A stretch of DNA of 7,938 nt, from contig CAAEBW010000350.1 of the NCBI GenBank assembly GCA_900754145.1, forward strand, positions 1 to 7,938, written 5' to 3'. Below are positions 1 through 7,938 of this stretch, piece by piece (within the stretch, counting starts at the first letter, position 1; each line of letters begins with the position of its first letter). The position numbers and the translations under genes are program-made. Source of the DNA: Clostridia bacterium (GTDB lineage: Bacteria > Bacillota > Clostridia > Oscillospirales > Acutalibacteraceae). The notes under the pieces are model-generated. The model saw only the letters and a program-made list of their open reading frames with translations, was not told the origin of the DNA and made no database searches.

Positions 1-207
1 AATGAAGACGTTAAGTACCTCAGCCGAGCGCAGACGAACGCTTATAGCGTTGCATATAAGCCCCTGATCCTCGGGCAAAAAGAAGCAGCGAAGATCCTCA
101 AGGCAATCGCGATCACAGCAGGAGTCATAGACTCTGCCCGCGTCAATGCATACGGCTTCCTTGAAGGTGCCGTTTTCGGGCGGGCAGCCGTTTTTTAAAT
201 CTGCCAT
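1..207 (-). CDS. Cys-rich conserved hypothetical protein, N-terminal part (runs off left edge)
   Basis: This open reading frame reads leftward from an ATG at 207-205 and stays open to the window edge (69 codons), so the C-terminus is missing. The visible peptide begins MADLKNGCPPENGTFKEAVC and has seven cysteines in 69 residues (C8, C20, C30, C31, C35, C41, C52), with a Y-D-S-C-C-D-R-D-C-L-E-D-L stretch at residues 27-39. There is no signal peptide or membrane segment. The start is supported by a GGGAGG ribosome binding site 9 nt upstream on the minus strand. From memory, uncharacterised clostridial proteins carry a similar YDSC...DCLEDL motif; I could not verify this. Clustered cysteines suggest metal binding or disulfide cross-linking, but no function can be assigned. 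It is transcribed divergently from the ilv operon. An AT-rich -10-like segment lies at 251-262 on the minus strand, without a convincing -35. Confidence 0.75.
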   Translation of the reverse strand, partial: MADLKNGCPPENGTFKEAVCIDAGRVYDSCCDRDCLEDLRCFFLPEDQGLICNAISVRLRSAEVLNVFI

Positions 208-216
208 ATATAAAAG

Positions 217-222
217 CCTCCC
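217..222 (-). promoter_or_regulatory. Ribosome binding site of the divergent Cys-rich gene
   Basis: Reads GGGAGG on the minus strand, 9 nt before the ATG at 207. It fixes the start of a gene otherwise visible only as an edge fragment. Confidence 0.7.
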
Positions 223-305
223 ATATAAAAATATTGAAGATATTTACTTCATTATCATAATATGAGGGATTTCAAAATCGGTGAAAATTCATTTTAAAAT
301 TTTTT

Positions 306-317
306 CACTTTAAAGTG
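306..317. repeat. Perfect 12-bp palindrome abutting the -35 box
   Basis: CACTTTAAAGTG is identical to its reverse complement and ends one base before the TTGACA hexamer. A second palindrome (ATTTTAAAAT, 291-300) lies just upstream, and GTGAAAA (281-287) is inverted as TTTTCAC (302-308). Position and symmetry would suit a dimeric regulator's operator or an AT-rich UP-like element. No known regulator motif was recognised, and part of the symmetry may simply reflect AT-richness. Confidence 0.4.
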
Positions 318-346
318 TTGACAAATTTTTCAAAGGGTGATATAAT
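318..346 (+). promoter_or_regulatory. Sigma-A promoter of the ilv operon
   Basis: TTGACA at 318-323 and TATAAT at 341-346 both match consensus exactly and are separated by the optimal 17 bp. A TGn extended -10 (TGA, 338-340) precedes the -10 box. Transcription should start near 352-355, giving a leader of about 350 nt before ilvB that contains the T-box. Such a strong promoter fits attenuation control, where initiation is constitutive and output is set by termination. Confidence 0.93.
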
Positions 347-567
347 AACTGAAAATCGAATAAAAAACGCAATGATGCGGAGCAGTAGGCGTTTAATTTC
401 GTCTTACAGAGAGATGCCGGTTGGTGCAAGGCATTGAGGAAGAAATGCCGAACTCACCGCGGAGCGGCTGCCCGAAATCCTTTGAGAGTAGTAGCAGACG
501 GGAACTCCCGTAACAGAGTTAAGGTGTATTAAGCATCTGAGCGCGCCGTTTTTTAAAGAACGGTGAA

Positions 568-622
568 AAAGAGTGGTACCGCGGAAGAATAAGATTTTGT
601 AATTTAACGCTTTCGTCTCTTT
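568..622 (+). promoter_or_regulatory. T-box antiterminator
   Basis: AAAGAG (568-573) pairs with CTCTTT (617-622), and GCG (581-583) pairs with CGT (614-616), leaving the bulge TGGTACC (574-580) that holds the tRNA acceptor-binding TGGT. This is the standard antiterminator fold. Its 3' strand (614-622) is also part of the terminator's 5' arm, so the two structures exclude each other. Confidence 0.9.
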
Positions 623-661
623 ACGTTATCAGCGGATAGCAAAGAGGCGGGGGCGTTTCTT
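608..661 (+). terminator. Intrinsic attenuator terminator of the T-box
   Basis: The 5' arm 608-622 pairs at all 15 positions with the 3' arm 641-655 (several G-U pairs in the lower half), with an 18-nt loop. A short T-rich tail, TTTCTT (656-661), follows. The tail is weaker than usual. The hairpin forms when charged tRNA fails to hold the antiterminator, and it stops transcription about 45 nt before ilvB. Confidence 0.9.
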
Positions 662-689
662 GCTGTCAGGCTTTAGGCATAGGTATAAT

Positions 690-695
690 AGGAGG
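690..695 (+). promoter_or_regulatory. Ribosome binding site of ilvB
   Basis: AGGAGG lies 10 nt before the ATG at 706 and favours it over the in-frame ATG at 721, which has only a short GGAG (712-715) before it. Confidence 0.8.
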
Positions 696-705
696 TTATT
701 TTTTT

Positions 706-2406
706 ATGAACGGAGAAAAGATGACAGGCGCACGCATTGTCATTGAAACCCTTATAGAGCAGGGTGTTACCGATGTTTTCGGTTACCCCGGCGGGCAGGT
801 GTTAAACATTTATGACGAGCTTTATAAGGCGAGCGATAGAATCAACCATTATCTTACCGCCCACGAGCAGGGCGCGTCCCACGCGGCGGACGGTTATTCC
901 CGCGTTACGGGCAAGGTCGGGGTTGTAATTGCTACCTCGGGTCCGGGGGCAACAAACCTTGTCACGGGTATTGCTACTGCGATGCTTGATTCGATACCGA
1001 TGGTGGCTATTACGGGCAATGTGCCGACTACCCTTATCGGTAAGGACAGCTTTCAGGAAATTAATATTACGGGTATCACATTGCCTATTACAAAGCACAA
1101 CTATTTTGTAAGCGATGTAACCGAGCTTGCGGATACAATTCGTGAGGCTTTTCAGATTGCAAAGTCGGGAAGACCAGGTCCTGTGCTTATAGATATTCCC
1201 AAAGATGTTCAGATAGCCGAGGGTGAGTTTGAATATAAGGGAGTTGTCCCCTTTGCCGAGCAGGAAATAGCAGACGACAGCGATATTGACCGCGCGGTAG
1301 ATCTTATTAATAAGGCTAAAAGACCTTATATTTACATAGGCGGCGGCGCCGCGGGCGAGGGTATGACAAACGATATTAAGGCATTGGCTGAAAAGATTGA
1401 CGGCTATATCGGCTGTACCTTTATGGGTCTTTCGGCGCTGCCTAACTCCTATGAACGGTTCCTCGGTATGCAGGGTATGCACGGCAAGTACGCCTCGTCA
1501 ATGGCTAATAAGGAGGCAGATCTTATAATCGGCATCGGCGTCCGCTTTAGCGACAGGGCTACGGGCAACACCGCAAAATACTGCAAAAACGCAAAAATCA
1601 TTCAGCTTGATACCGACCTTTCCGAGATTAATAAAAATGTCAAGGTTGATGTCGGCATAATAGGGGATATTGTTTCCTCCCTTTCAAGAATACTTGAAAA
1701 ATGCGAAAAGCAAAGCCACCCCGAATGGAATGAAGAAATCGCCGCGCTTAAAGCAAAGGACAAGGAAATCAGCGATGAAAACGAGGCGGCGGACGAATAC
1801 GCCCTTACCCCTAAAAAGATGTTTGACATTATTAATGATGTCAAGGACGAAAATACAATTATTGCTACAGACGTAGGTCAGCATCAGATGTGGGCGGCGC
1901 AGTACACCGATTTTGAAAGAACCCGCCGTTTCGCTTCAAGCGGAGGCCTCGGCACAATGGGCTACGGTCTCGGCGCGGCAATAGGCGCACAGATAGCGTC
2001 GGGCGACCGCACAGTGCTTATAACGGGTGACGGAAGCTTTGGAATGAATTTAAACGAGCTTGCTACCGCCGTTACATATAATACCCCGGTTGCGATAGTT
2101 ATTATGGATAACGGAGTGCTCGGAATGGTGCGCCAATGGCAGACCCTTTTCTACGGCAAGCGTTATTCAAATACCGTGCTTGGCAGAAAGACCGATTTTG
2201 TAAAGCTTGCGGACGCGTTCGGGCTTCCCGGTGAGCTTGTCGCTACTCCCGAGGAGTTTGAGGCAGCCTTTAAGCGGGCTATGACCCATAACGGACCTTA
2301 CCTTATAGACGCGGTTATCGGTATGGACGAATTTGTTCTTCCTATGCTGCCGCCCGGCGGCTCTATTGAAGATATTATCACTTCAAAGGAGGAGGCGAGC
2401 AAATGA
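706..2406 (+). CDS. ilvB: Acetolactate synthase (acetohydroxyacid synthase) large catalytic subunit
   Basis: This cytoplasmic ThDP-, Mg- and FAD-dependent enzyme condenses two pyruvates to 2-acetolactate (Val/Leu) or pyruvate with 2-oxobutanoate to 2-aceto-2-hydroxybutanoate (Ile). At 566 aa it is full length. The order is an N-terminal pyrimidine-binding domain (about 7-170) with GYPGG (26-30) and catalytic Glu54 in AHEQG, a central domain (about 190-325) with the AHAS-typical RFSDRATG, and a C-terminal pyrophosphate-binding domain (about 375-545). There GDG (441-443) through N469 is the ThDP/Mg motif. MVRQWQ with W478 matches the tryptophan lining the herbicide site of biosynthetic AHAS. 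These features and the adjacent regulatory subunit gene favour the anabolic enzyme over catabolic AlsS. It is the first gene after the T-box leader and overlaps ilvN by 4 nt, which suggests coupled translation of the two subunits. Confidence 0.97.
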   Translation: MNGEKMTGARIVIETLIEQGVTDVFGYPGGQVLNIYDELYKASDRINHYLTAHEQGASHAADGYSRVTGKVGVVIATSGPGATNLVTGIATAMLDSIPMVAITGNVPTTLIGKDSFQEINITGITLPITKHNYFVSDVTELADTIREAFQIAKSGRPGPVLIDIPKDVQIAEGEFEYKGVVPFAEQEIADDSDIDRAVDLINKAKRPYIYIGGGAAGEGMTNDIKALAEKIDGYIGCTFMGLSALPNSYERFLGMQGMHGKYASSMANKEADLIIGIGVRFSDRATGNTAKYCKNAKIIQLDTDLSEINKNVKVDVGIIGDIVSSLSRILEKCEKQSHPEWNEEIAALKAKDKEISDENEAADEYALTPKKMFDIINDVKDENTIIATDVGQHQMWAAQYTDFERTRRFASSGGLGTMGYGLGAAIGAQIASGDRTVLITGDGSFGMNLNELATAVTYNTPVAIVIMDNGVLGMVRQWQTLFYGKRYSNTVLGRKTDFVKLADAFGLPGELVATPEEFEAAFKRAMTHNGPYLIDAVIGMDEFVLPMLPPGGSIEDIITSKEEASK

Positions 2407-2891
2407 AAAGATTTGTAATTGCGGCTTTGGTTGAAAACAAATACGGCGTGCTTACAAGGGTTTCGGGTCTCTTTATGAGAAAGGGCTTTAATATTGACTC
2501 ACTTACGGTCGGCGAAACCGATAATCCCGAGTTTTCCCGAATTACCGTCACCTTAAAAGGGGACGATTACGCAAGGGAACAGCTTATTAACCAGCTTAAG
2601 AAGCTTCACAATGTAAAAAATGTAGAGTTGCTTGATGAGGAACAGACGGTTGAGCGGGAATTAATGCTTGTAAAGGTCAAAAACTCCCCCGAAAATCGAA
2701 GCGAGGTAATGGCGGCGTCCGAGATTTACAGAGCCAAGGTCATTGACTACAACCCCGAAACCCTTTGCGTTGAAGTTACGGGCGAGCCTTCAAAAATCAA
2801 TGCCTTTATCAATGTTGTAAAGCCTCTCGGTATAATCGAGCTTTGCAGAACAGGCGTTGTCGCCCTTGAAAGAGGACGCAGTATTGTTTAA
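2403..2891 (+). CDS. ilvN: Acetolactate synthase small regulatory subunit
   Basis: This is the regulatory partner of IlvB; it raises catalytic activity and confers valine feedback inhibition. At 162 aa it matches the E. coli IlvH length class. An N-terminal ACT domain (about 3-78) has the conserved run N12-x-x-G15-V-L-T-R-V-x-G-L-F and G-F-N30-I-D-S-L. N12, G15 and N30 correspond to residues implicated in valine binding in E. coli IlvH, so valine sensitivity is likely but untested. A C-terminal small-subunit domain (about 83-157) ends in VVALERG. The start ATG overlaps the ilvB stop (ATGA), with a strong AAAGGAGGAGG in the end of ilvB. The product is cytoplasmic. The name ilvH is also in use for this family; ilvN is chosen because of its position next to ilvB. 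Confidence 0.96.
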   Translation: MKRFVIAALVENKYGVLTRVSGLFMRKGFNIDSLTVGETDNPEFSRITVTLKGDDYAREQLINQLKKLHNVKNVELLDEEQTVERELMLVKVKNSPENRSEVMAASEIYRAKVIDYNPETLCVEVTGEPSKINAFINVVKPLGIIELCRTGVVALERGRSIV

Positions 2892-2924
2892 AAAATTAAT
2901 TTGAATATTATTTTAAAGGAGTAA

Positions 2925-3947
<1,023 letters not shown>

Positions 3948-3962
3948 TTGAGGAGAACCGAT

Positions 3963-5633
3963 ATGGTTAAGGATAGAATAGTTGACGGAGCGCACAACGC
4001 TCCCCACCGCAGTCTCTACCATGCGCTGGGACTTACAAAGGAGGAGCAGGCAAGACCCCTTATAGGTATTGTCAGCTCCTATAACGAGATAGTGCCCGGG
4101 CATATGAACCTCGACAAAATCGTTGAGGCGGTAAAAATGGGGGTTGCAATGGCGGGAGGAACGCCGATAGTATTCCCCGCAATCGCCGTTTGCGACGGTA
4201 TTGCAATGGGTCACACGGGAATGAAATATTCCCTTATCACCCGCGATTTAATCGCCGATTCCACCGAGGCTATGGTGTTAGCCCACGGCTTTGACGGACT
4301 TGTTATGGTGCCTAACTGCGATAAGAATGTCCCGGGTCTTTTAATGGCGGCGGCAAGGGTTAATATCCCCACCGTTTTCGTAAGCGGCGGACCTATGCTT
4401 GCGGGCAGGGTTGACGGAAAAAAGACCAGCCTTTCAAGTATGTTTGAGGCGGTTGGCTCCTACAAGGCGGGTAAGATTGACGAGGAACAGCTCTGCGTAT
4501 GCGAGGAAAACACCTGTCCTACCTGCGGCTCGTGTTCCGGAATGTATACCGCAAACTCTATGAACTGTCTTACCGAGGTTTTAGGTATGGGACTTCGCGG
4601 CAACGGCACAATCCCCGCGGTTTATTCGGCGAGAATTGAGCTTGCAAAGCACGCGGGAATGCAGATTATGGAGCTTGTTAAAAATAATATCTGCCCGCGG
4701 GATATTATGACTGAGAAGGCTATCAGAAACGCTCTTACCGCCGATATGGCGCTGGGCTGTTCTACAAACAGTATGCTTCATCTGCCTGCAATCGCTAACG
4801 AGTGCGGCGTGGAGTTTAACCTTGATATGGCGAATGAGATAAGCGAAAAAACCCCCAACCTCTGCCACTTAGCCCCGGCGGGTCGCACCTATATGGAGGA
4901 CTTAAACGAGGCGGGCGGAGTTTACGCGGTACTTAAGGAGCTTACAAAATTAGGTTTGCTTGACACAAGCGCTATGACCTGCACCGGCAAGACCTTGGGC
5001 GAGAATATAGAGAATGCCGTAAATAAGGATACCGAAACTATCCGCACGGTGGAAAATCCATATTCAAAAACCGGCGGTATTGCGGTACTCAGGGGTAATA
5101 TCGCGCCCGACGGCTGTGTTGTAAAGCGCAGTGCGGTCGCCCCCGAAATGCTCGTTCACGAAGGACCCGCAAAGGTTTACGACAGCGAGGAGGAGGCTAT
5201 ATCCGCCATATACGCCGGCAAGATAGAAAAGGGCGACGTTGTGGTTATCCGCTATGAAGGTCCTGCGGGCGGTCCCGGAATGCGAGAAATGCTCTCCCCC
5301 ACCTCGGCTATCGCGGGAATGGGGCTTGATAAGGATGTTGCGCTTATTACGGACGGCCGTTTTTCGGGCGCCACAAGGGGCGCTTCAATAGGTCACATCT
5401 CCCCCGAGGCTGTAAGCGGCGGTATAATCGCCTATGTCAAGGACGGGGACATTATTTCAATCAATATCCCCGAATACTCGATTGAATTAAAGGTTTCTGA
5501 CGAAGAAATCGAGCAACGCAAAAAGACAATGGAAATCAAGCGCAAAACCGATATAGGCGGCGCGCTCGCCCGTTACGCGGCGCAAGTAAGCTCCGCAGAC
5601 AAGGGCGCGGTTATTAACAAATTCAAGGGATAA
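3963..5633 (+). CDS. ilvD: Dihydroxy-acid dehydratase
   Basis: This Fe-S enzyme dehydrates 2,3-dihydroxy-isovalerate and 2,3-dihydroxy-3-methylvalerate to the 2-oxo acids preceding Val/Leu and Ile. I chose the ATG at 3963 (556 aa) because GAGGAG (3950-3955) lies 7 nt upstream; an in-frame TTG at 3948 would overlap that site. Hallmarks are [10 protein letters not shown] near the N-terminus, [10 protein letters not shown] (C77), PNCDKN (C119), [11 protein letters not shown] (C185, C188, C191), the conserved [19 protein letters not shown] and a C-terminal [16 protein letters not shown]. The N-terminal part has VPGH, as in the E. coli [4Fe-4S] enzyme, where [2Fe-2S] enzymes have TPCN with a ligand Cys, so an oxygen-sensitive cluster is likely (inference). 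It begins 15 bp after ilvC. Confidence 0.97.
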   Translation: MVKDRIVDGAHNAPHRSLYHALGLTKEEQARPLIGIVSSYNEIVPGHMNLDKIVEAVKMGVAMAGGTPIVFPAIAVCDGIAMGHTGMKYSLITRDLIADSTEAMVLAHGFDGLVMVPNCDKNVPGLLMAAARVNIPTVFVSGGPMLAGRVDGKKTSLSSMFEAVGSYKAGKIDEEQLCVCEENTCPTCGSCSGMYTANSMNCLTEVLGMGLRGNGTIPAVYSARIELAKHAGMQIMELVKNNICPRDIMTEKAIRNALTADMALGCSTNSMLHLPAIANECGVEFNLDMANEISEKTPNLCHLAPAGRTYMEDLNEAGGVYAVLKELTKLGLLDTSAMTCTGKTLGENIENAVNKDTETIRTVENPYSKTGGIAVLRGNIAPDGCVVKRSAVAPEMLVHEGPAKVYDSEEEAISAIYAGKIEKGDVVVIRYEGPAGGPGMREMLSPTSAIAGMGLDKDVALITDGRFSGATRGASIGHISPEAVSGGIIAYVKDGDIISINIPEYSIELKVSDEEIEQRKKTMEIKRKTDIGGALARYAAQVSSADKGAVINKFKG

Positions 5634-5643
5634 GGTGTAAACA

Positions 5644-6828
5644 ATGACCGAACAGGAGGAAAAAAGGCTTGCGTGCGAGCTGTCGGCGCTCGGCGTGTTC
5701 AGGGGAATATTAAAATATGATACAATGAGCGCCTTTATCGGGCTTTTAAGCACGGACGGCGGCAAGCAGGAGAAGCTCCGACTGTTCGGCGAGTTTGTTT
5801 ATTCCCTCTCTGAGGATAATTATTGCTTTTCGGACTTTCTGTGCCGCGCGGTGTTTTCGGACGAAAACCGATACATCATTTCGGCGGCGCAGAAGACCGA
5901 AATTCCGCAAAGTCTTCGATATAACGCAAAAAGGGAGCTTGAAATTTTCTCAAGACTTACCGAGCTTGACGAAAACGACCTTTGCGGAAACTTAAGCTTT
6001 GACGGATATATTCCGCAGTTTGATAATAAGAAAACCGATTTTGTAAAGATATATGAAGAGAGACTTAACAATGTCGGAAGATACGGCTACGGCATCTTTG
6101 CCACGGCTAAGATGTTCAGAGTTTCGGGTGAAGAAATAGTGCCCGTAAAATCAGCCGACAGTACCTCGCTTACCGAATTTGTAGGCTATGAGGAGGAGCG
6201 TAAACAGGTATTTGAAAACACCCGCGCTCTATGCGAGGGCAGACCCGCCGCAAATGTGCTCTTGTGCGGCGACGCGGGAACGGGCAAGTCCTCAACCGTA
6301 AAGGCCTGCGCCAACTACTTCGCGGATTACGGGGTAAGGCTTATTGAGCTTAGAAAGGACCAGTTATTCAGCCTTTCCTACATAATGGGGCGCATAGCCG
6401 AAAATCCCCTTAAATTTATTATTTTTATCGACGATTTATCCTTTAACAAGAACGACGACTGCTTCAGTATGCTGAAGGCCGCCCTTGAGGGCTCGGCTTC
6501 GGCAAAGGCGGATAACGCCGTTATTTACGCGACAAGCAACCGCCGCCATATCGTTAAGGAAAGCTTTTCGGACAGGGAGGGCAGTGACGATATCCACCAC
6601 AGCGATACCGTACAGGAGCTGATGTCGCTCTCCGACCGATTCGGACTGACCGTTTATTTTGAAAAGCCGAATAAGGCGCTTTATCTTGAGATTATTCACT
6701 CTCTTGCCAGGAAGAACGAAATTCAGCTCGATTTAAAGGAGCTTGATACTAAAGCGGAGGCGTTTGCCCTAAGCCGCGGCAGCCGTTCTCCCCGCGCGGC
6801 AGAGCAGTTTATAAATAGCTTATTGTGA
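5644..6828 (+). CDS. AAA+ ATPase of the DUF815 (COG2607-like) family
   Basis: Predicted cytoplasmic ATPase of 394 aa, with no signal peptide or membrane segment. Residues 1 to about 165 form a mostly helical region with no motif I recognise. The AAA+ core starts near V180-G-Y-E-E-E-R. It has Walker A GDAGTGKSS (209-217; K215), Walker B FIDD (D263, D264), sensor 1 ATSN (N299), a family-typical SDRxGSDDIHHSDTVQE segment (H318, H319) and SDRFG (330-334; R332 is a candidate arginine finger). A sensor-2-like end has GSRSPRA (R381, R384). This combination fits DUF815, whose substrate and biological role are not established. The gene lies 10 bp after ilvD and 10 bp before ilvA, with AAGGTG (5632-5637) as its site, so it is probably co-transcribed. 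A link to branched-chain synthesis is suggested only by position. Confidence 0.88.
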   Translation: MTEQEEKRLACELSALGVFRGILKYDTMSAFIGLLSTDGGKQEKLRLFGEFVYSLSEDNYCFSDFLCRAVFSDENRYIISAAQKTEIPQSLRYNAKRELEIFSRLTELDENDLCGNLSFDGYIPQFDNKKTDFVKIYEERLNNVGRYGYGIFATAKMFRVSGEEIVPVKSADSTSLTEFVGYEEERKQVFENTRALCEGRPAANVLLCGDAGTGKSSTVKACANYFADYGVRLIELRKDQLFSLSYIMGRIAENPLKFIIFIDDLSFNKNDDCFSMLKAALEGSASAKADNAVIYATSNRRHIVKESFSDREGSDDIHHSDTVQELMSLSDRFGLTVYFEKPNKALYLEIIHSLARKNEIQLDLKELDTKAEAFALSRGSRSPRAAEQFINSLL

Positions 6829-6838
6829 GGTAAAAAGT

Positions 6839-7938
6839 ATGGAAGAACTAACCCTTGATAATGTATACAAAGCAAGATTTGCCTTAAAGGATGTAGCAAT
6901 ACAGACCGACATTTTGTACGCGCCGAAGTTAGCCCCGGGCACCGAGCTTTATCTAAAAACCGAAAATTTGCAGATAACAGGCTCCTTTAAGGTGCGGGGC
7001 GCTTACTACAAAATGTCCAAGCTAAGCCCCGAGGAAAAGAAGAGGGGAGTAATAGCCTGCTCAGCGGGTAACCACGCGCAGGGTGTGGCGCTTGCCGCAC
7101 AGAAGAACGGCATTAAGGCGGTTATTTGCCTGCCGGACAGCGCCCCCATTTCAAAGGTAGAGGCTACTAAAAGCTACGGTGCTGAGGTTTGCTTGGTTGA
7201 GGGCGTTTATGATGATGCTTACCAGAAAGCCCTCGAGCTTCGCGACCAAAACGGTTATACCTTTATTCACCCCTTTAACGACCCCGATGTAATAGCGGGT
7301 CAGGGCACTATAGCATTAGAGCTTGCGGAACAGCTTCCCGATATGGACGCGGTAATCGTGCCTATCGGCGGCGGCGGGCTTATCTCGGGTGTAGCTTATA
7401 CCATAAAGAGCCTTAACCCCAATATTAAGGTGTACGGCGTTCAGGCTTCCGGGGCACCGTCAATGCTTAATTCCATTCACGACGAGCATATTGAAAGGCT
7501 CGACTCGGTATCCACTATAGCCGACGGTATTGCGGTTAAGGAGCCGGGTTCCCTTACATATGATATTTGTTCAAAATATGTTGACGAAATCGTAACAGTT
7601 ACAGATGATGAGATTTCCGCGGCGATTTTAGCTCTTATGGAACAGCACAAGCTTGTAACCGAGGGTGCGGGCGCGGTAGCCGTAGCGGCGGCAATGTTCG
7701 GAAAGGTTGACCTTAAGGGTAAAAAGACCGTTTGCCTTTTGTCCGGCGGAAATATCGATGTTACTATCCTTTCCCGCGTTATCACAAGAGGACTTTTAAT
7801 GTCGGGCAGACATTGCCAGCTTATGATTGAGCTTGTTGACAAGCCGGGTCAGCTTATGACCGTTTCCCGCATTGTGGCAGAGCAGGGCGGCAATGTTATC
7901 TCGGTGCACCACGAGCATTCAAACGAGGGCTCCCATGT
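6839..7938 (+). CDS. ilvA: Threonine ammonia-lyase (threonine deaminase), C-terminus beyond window
   Basis: PLP enzyme that converts threonine to 2-oxobutanoate and ammonia, the committed step toward isoleucine. The frame starts at ATG 6839, preceded by GAGGT (6827-6831) inside the previous stop region, and stays open for 366 codons to the edge. GSFKVRGA carries the PLP lysine K51. SAGNHAQG (75-82) binds substrate, the glycine loop GGGGLISG (177-184) holds the PLP phosphate, and SGGN is at 302-305. An ACT domain begins near H325 (QLMIELVDKPGQL) and is cut off. This is the short form with a single ACT domain, usually about 400 aa, so some 35-40 residues are missing. That architecture is shared by biosynthetic and TdcB-like catabolic enzymes; placement in the ilv operon favours a biosynthetic role. 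Serine could also be a substrate. Whether isoleucine or another ligand controls it cannot be told here. Confidence 0.94.
   Translation, partial: MEELTLDNVYKARFALKDVAIQTDILYAPKLAPGTELYLKTENLQITGSFKVRGAYYKMSKLSPEEKKRGVIACSAGNHAQGVALAAQKNGIKAVICLPDSAPISKVEATKSYGAEVCLVEGVYDDAYQKALELRDQNGYTFIHPFNDPDVIAGQGTIALELAEQLPDMDAVIVPIGGGGLISGVAYTIKSLNPNIKVYGVQASGAPSMLNSIHDEHIERLDSVSTIADGIAVKEPGSLTYDICSKYVDEIVTVTDDEISAAILALMEQHKLVTEGAGAVAVAAAMFGKVDLKGKKTVCLLSGGNIDVTILSRVITRGLLMSGRHCQLMIELVDKPGQLMTVSRIVAEQGGNVISVHHEHSNEGSH

Larger units (their letters stand above)
366..661 (+). promoter_or_regulatory. T-box riboswitch leader, predicted tRNA-Leu specific (specifier CTC)
   Basis: A T-box leader senses the charging of one tRNA: uncharged tRNA stabilises the antiterminator and allows read-through. 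Stem I can be drawn directly. Helix GCGG (377-380)/CCGC (457-460) lies below, and the 7-bp helix 388-394/443-449 lies above, a symmetric internal loop made of 381-387 (with AGTA) and 450-456 (GAACTCA). The specifier triplet is CTC at 453-455, followed by the usual A. ATGA at 372-375 fits the K-turn. AGAGAG (408-413) and the apical loop GGTTGGTGCAA (419-429), closed by ATGCC/GGCAT, are the conserved distal elements. Hairpins at 498-511 (ACGGG/CCCGT) and 544-565 follow. The T-box sequence around 568-584 carries TGGT at 574-577, which would pair with a tRNA ending ACCA; bacterial tRNA-Leu has discriminator A. The Leu assignment is inferred from loop geometry. Confidence 0.94.

Noticed and set aside
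281..305. CodY-binding site upstream of the promoter
   Set aside because: The AT-rich stretch looks similar at first sight, but no alignment to the AATTTTCWGAAAATT consensus gave a convincing number of matches.
660..689. Second promoter just before ilvB (TATAAT at 684-689)
   Set aside because: The best -35 at an 18-bp spacer is TTGCTG (660-665), only 3 of 6 matches. A promoter here would bypass the T-box, and the -10-like sequence probably reflects AT-rich sequence next to the ribosome binding site.
802..1482. 226-codon minus-strand open frame antisense to ilvB
   Set aside because: It lies wholly within the unmistakable ilvB coding sequence, its Cys/Arg/His-rich translation resembles no protein I know, and no ribosome binding site or promoter supports it.
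3948..3962. TTG at 3948 as the ilvD start
   Set aside because: It would place the GAGGAG site inside the coding region and leave no site upstream; the ATG at 3963 is well spaced and begins the conserved N-terminus.
7477..7842. 121-codon minus-strand open frame opposite ilvA
   Set aside because: Ser/Thr/Ile-rich antisense translation over the conserved ilvA catalytic domain, with no start signals.

Overview
The window carries the 5' part of a branched-chain amino acid biosynthesis operon on the + strand. It looks like a Gram-positive anaerobe of the class Clostridia, possibly Ruminococcaceae/Oscillospiraceae-like. The evidence is a canonical T-box leader with a sigma-A promoter, strong GGAGG-type ribosome binding sites, a class I ketol-acid reductoisomerase of Firmicutes type, a dihydroxy-acid dehydratase resembling the oxygen-sensitive E. 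coli type, and a Cys-rich small protein of clostridial character. The lineage is inferred, not proven.

Layout. Positions 1-207 (minus strand) hold the start of a divergently transcribed Cys-rich protein of unknown function that runs off the left edge. Positions 208-317 are an AT-rich divergent intergenic region with a perfect 12-bp palindrome abutting the -35 box. A near-perfect sigma-A promoter (TTGACA, 17 bp, TATAAT) lies at 318-346. About 350 nt of leader follow, holding a complete T-box riboswitch: a specifier loop with codon CTC (Leu), a T-box bulge TGGT, an antiterminator, and a competing 15-bp intrinsic terminator at 608-661. Six genes in the same direction follow: ilvB (706-2406), ilvN (2403-2891, ATGA overlap), ilvC (2931-3947), ilvD (3963-5633), a DUF815-type AAA+ ATPase (5644-6828) and ilvA (6839 to the right edge, incomplete). 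Gaps are -4, 39, 15, 10 and 10 bp, and no internal terminator is visible, so one transcript is likely.

How it works together. IlvA makes 2-oxobutanoate from threonine. IlvBN condenses pyruvate with pyruvate or 2-oxobutanoate, IlvC isomerises and reduces the product, and IlvD dehydrates it to the 2-oxo acids that precede Val, Ile and Leu. The leader reads through when uncharged tRNA (predicted tRNA-Leu) binds, so leucine starvation should switch on the common pathway and the isoleucine-specific entry enzyme together. IlvN and the ACT domain of IlvA should add feedback control at enzyme level.

The one element that is not textbook is the AAA+ ATPase gene, tightly packed between ilvD and ilvA. 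Its role is unknown and it is the best lead in the window. I found no CRISPR array, tRNA, rRNA, insertion sequence or phage gene.
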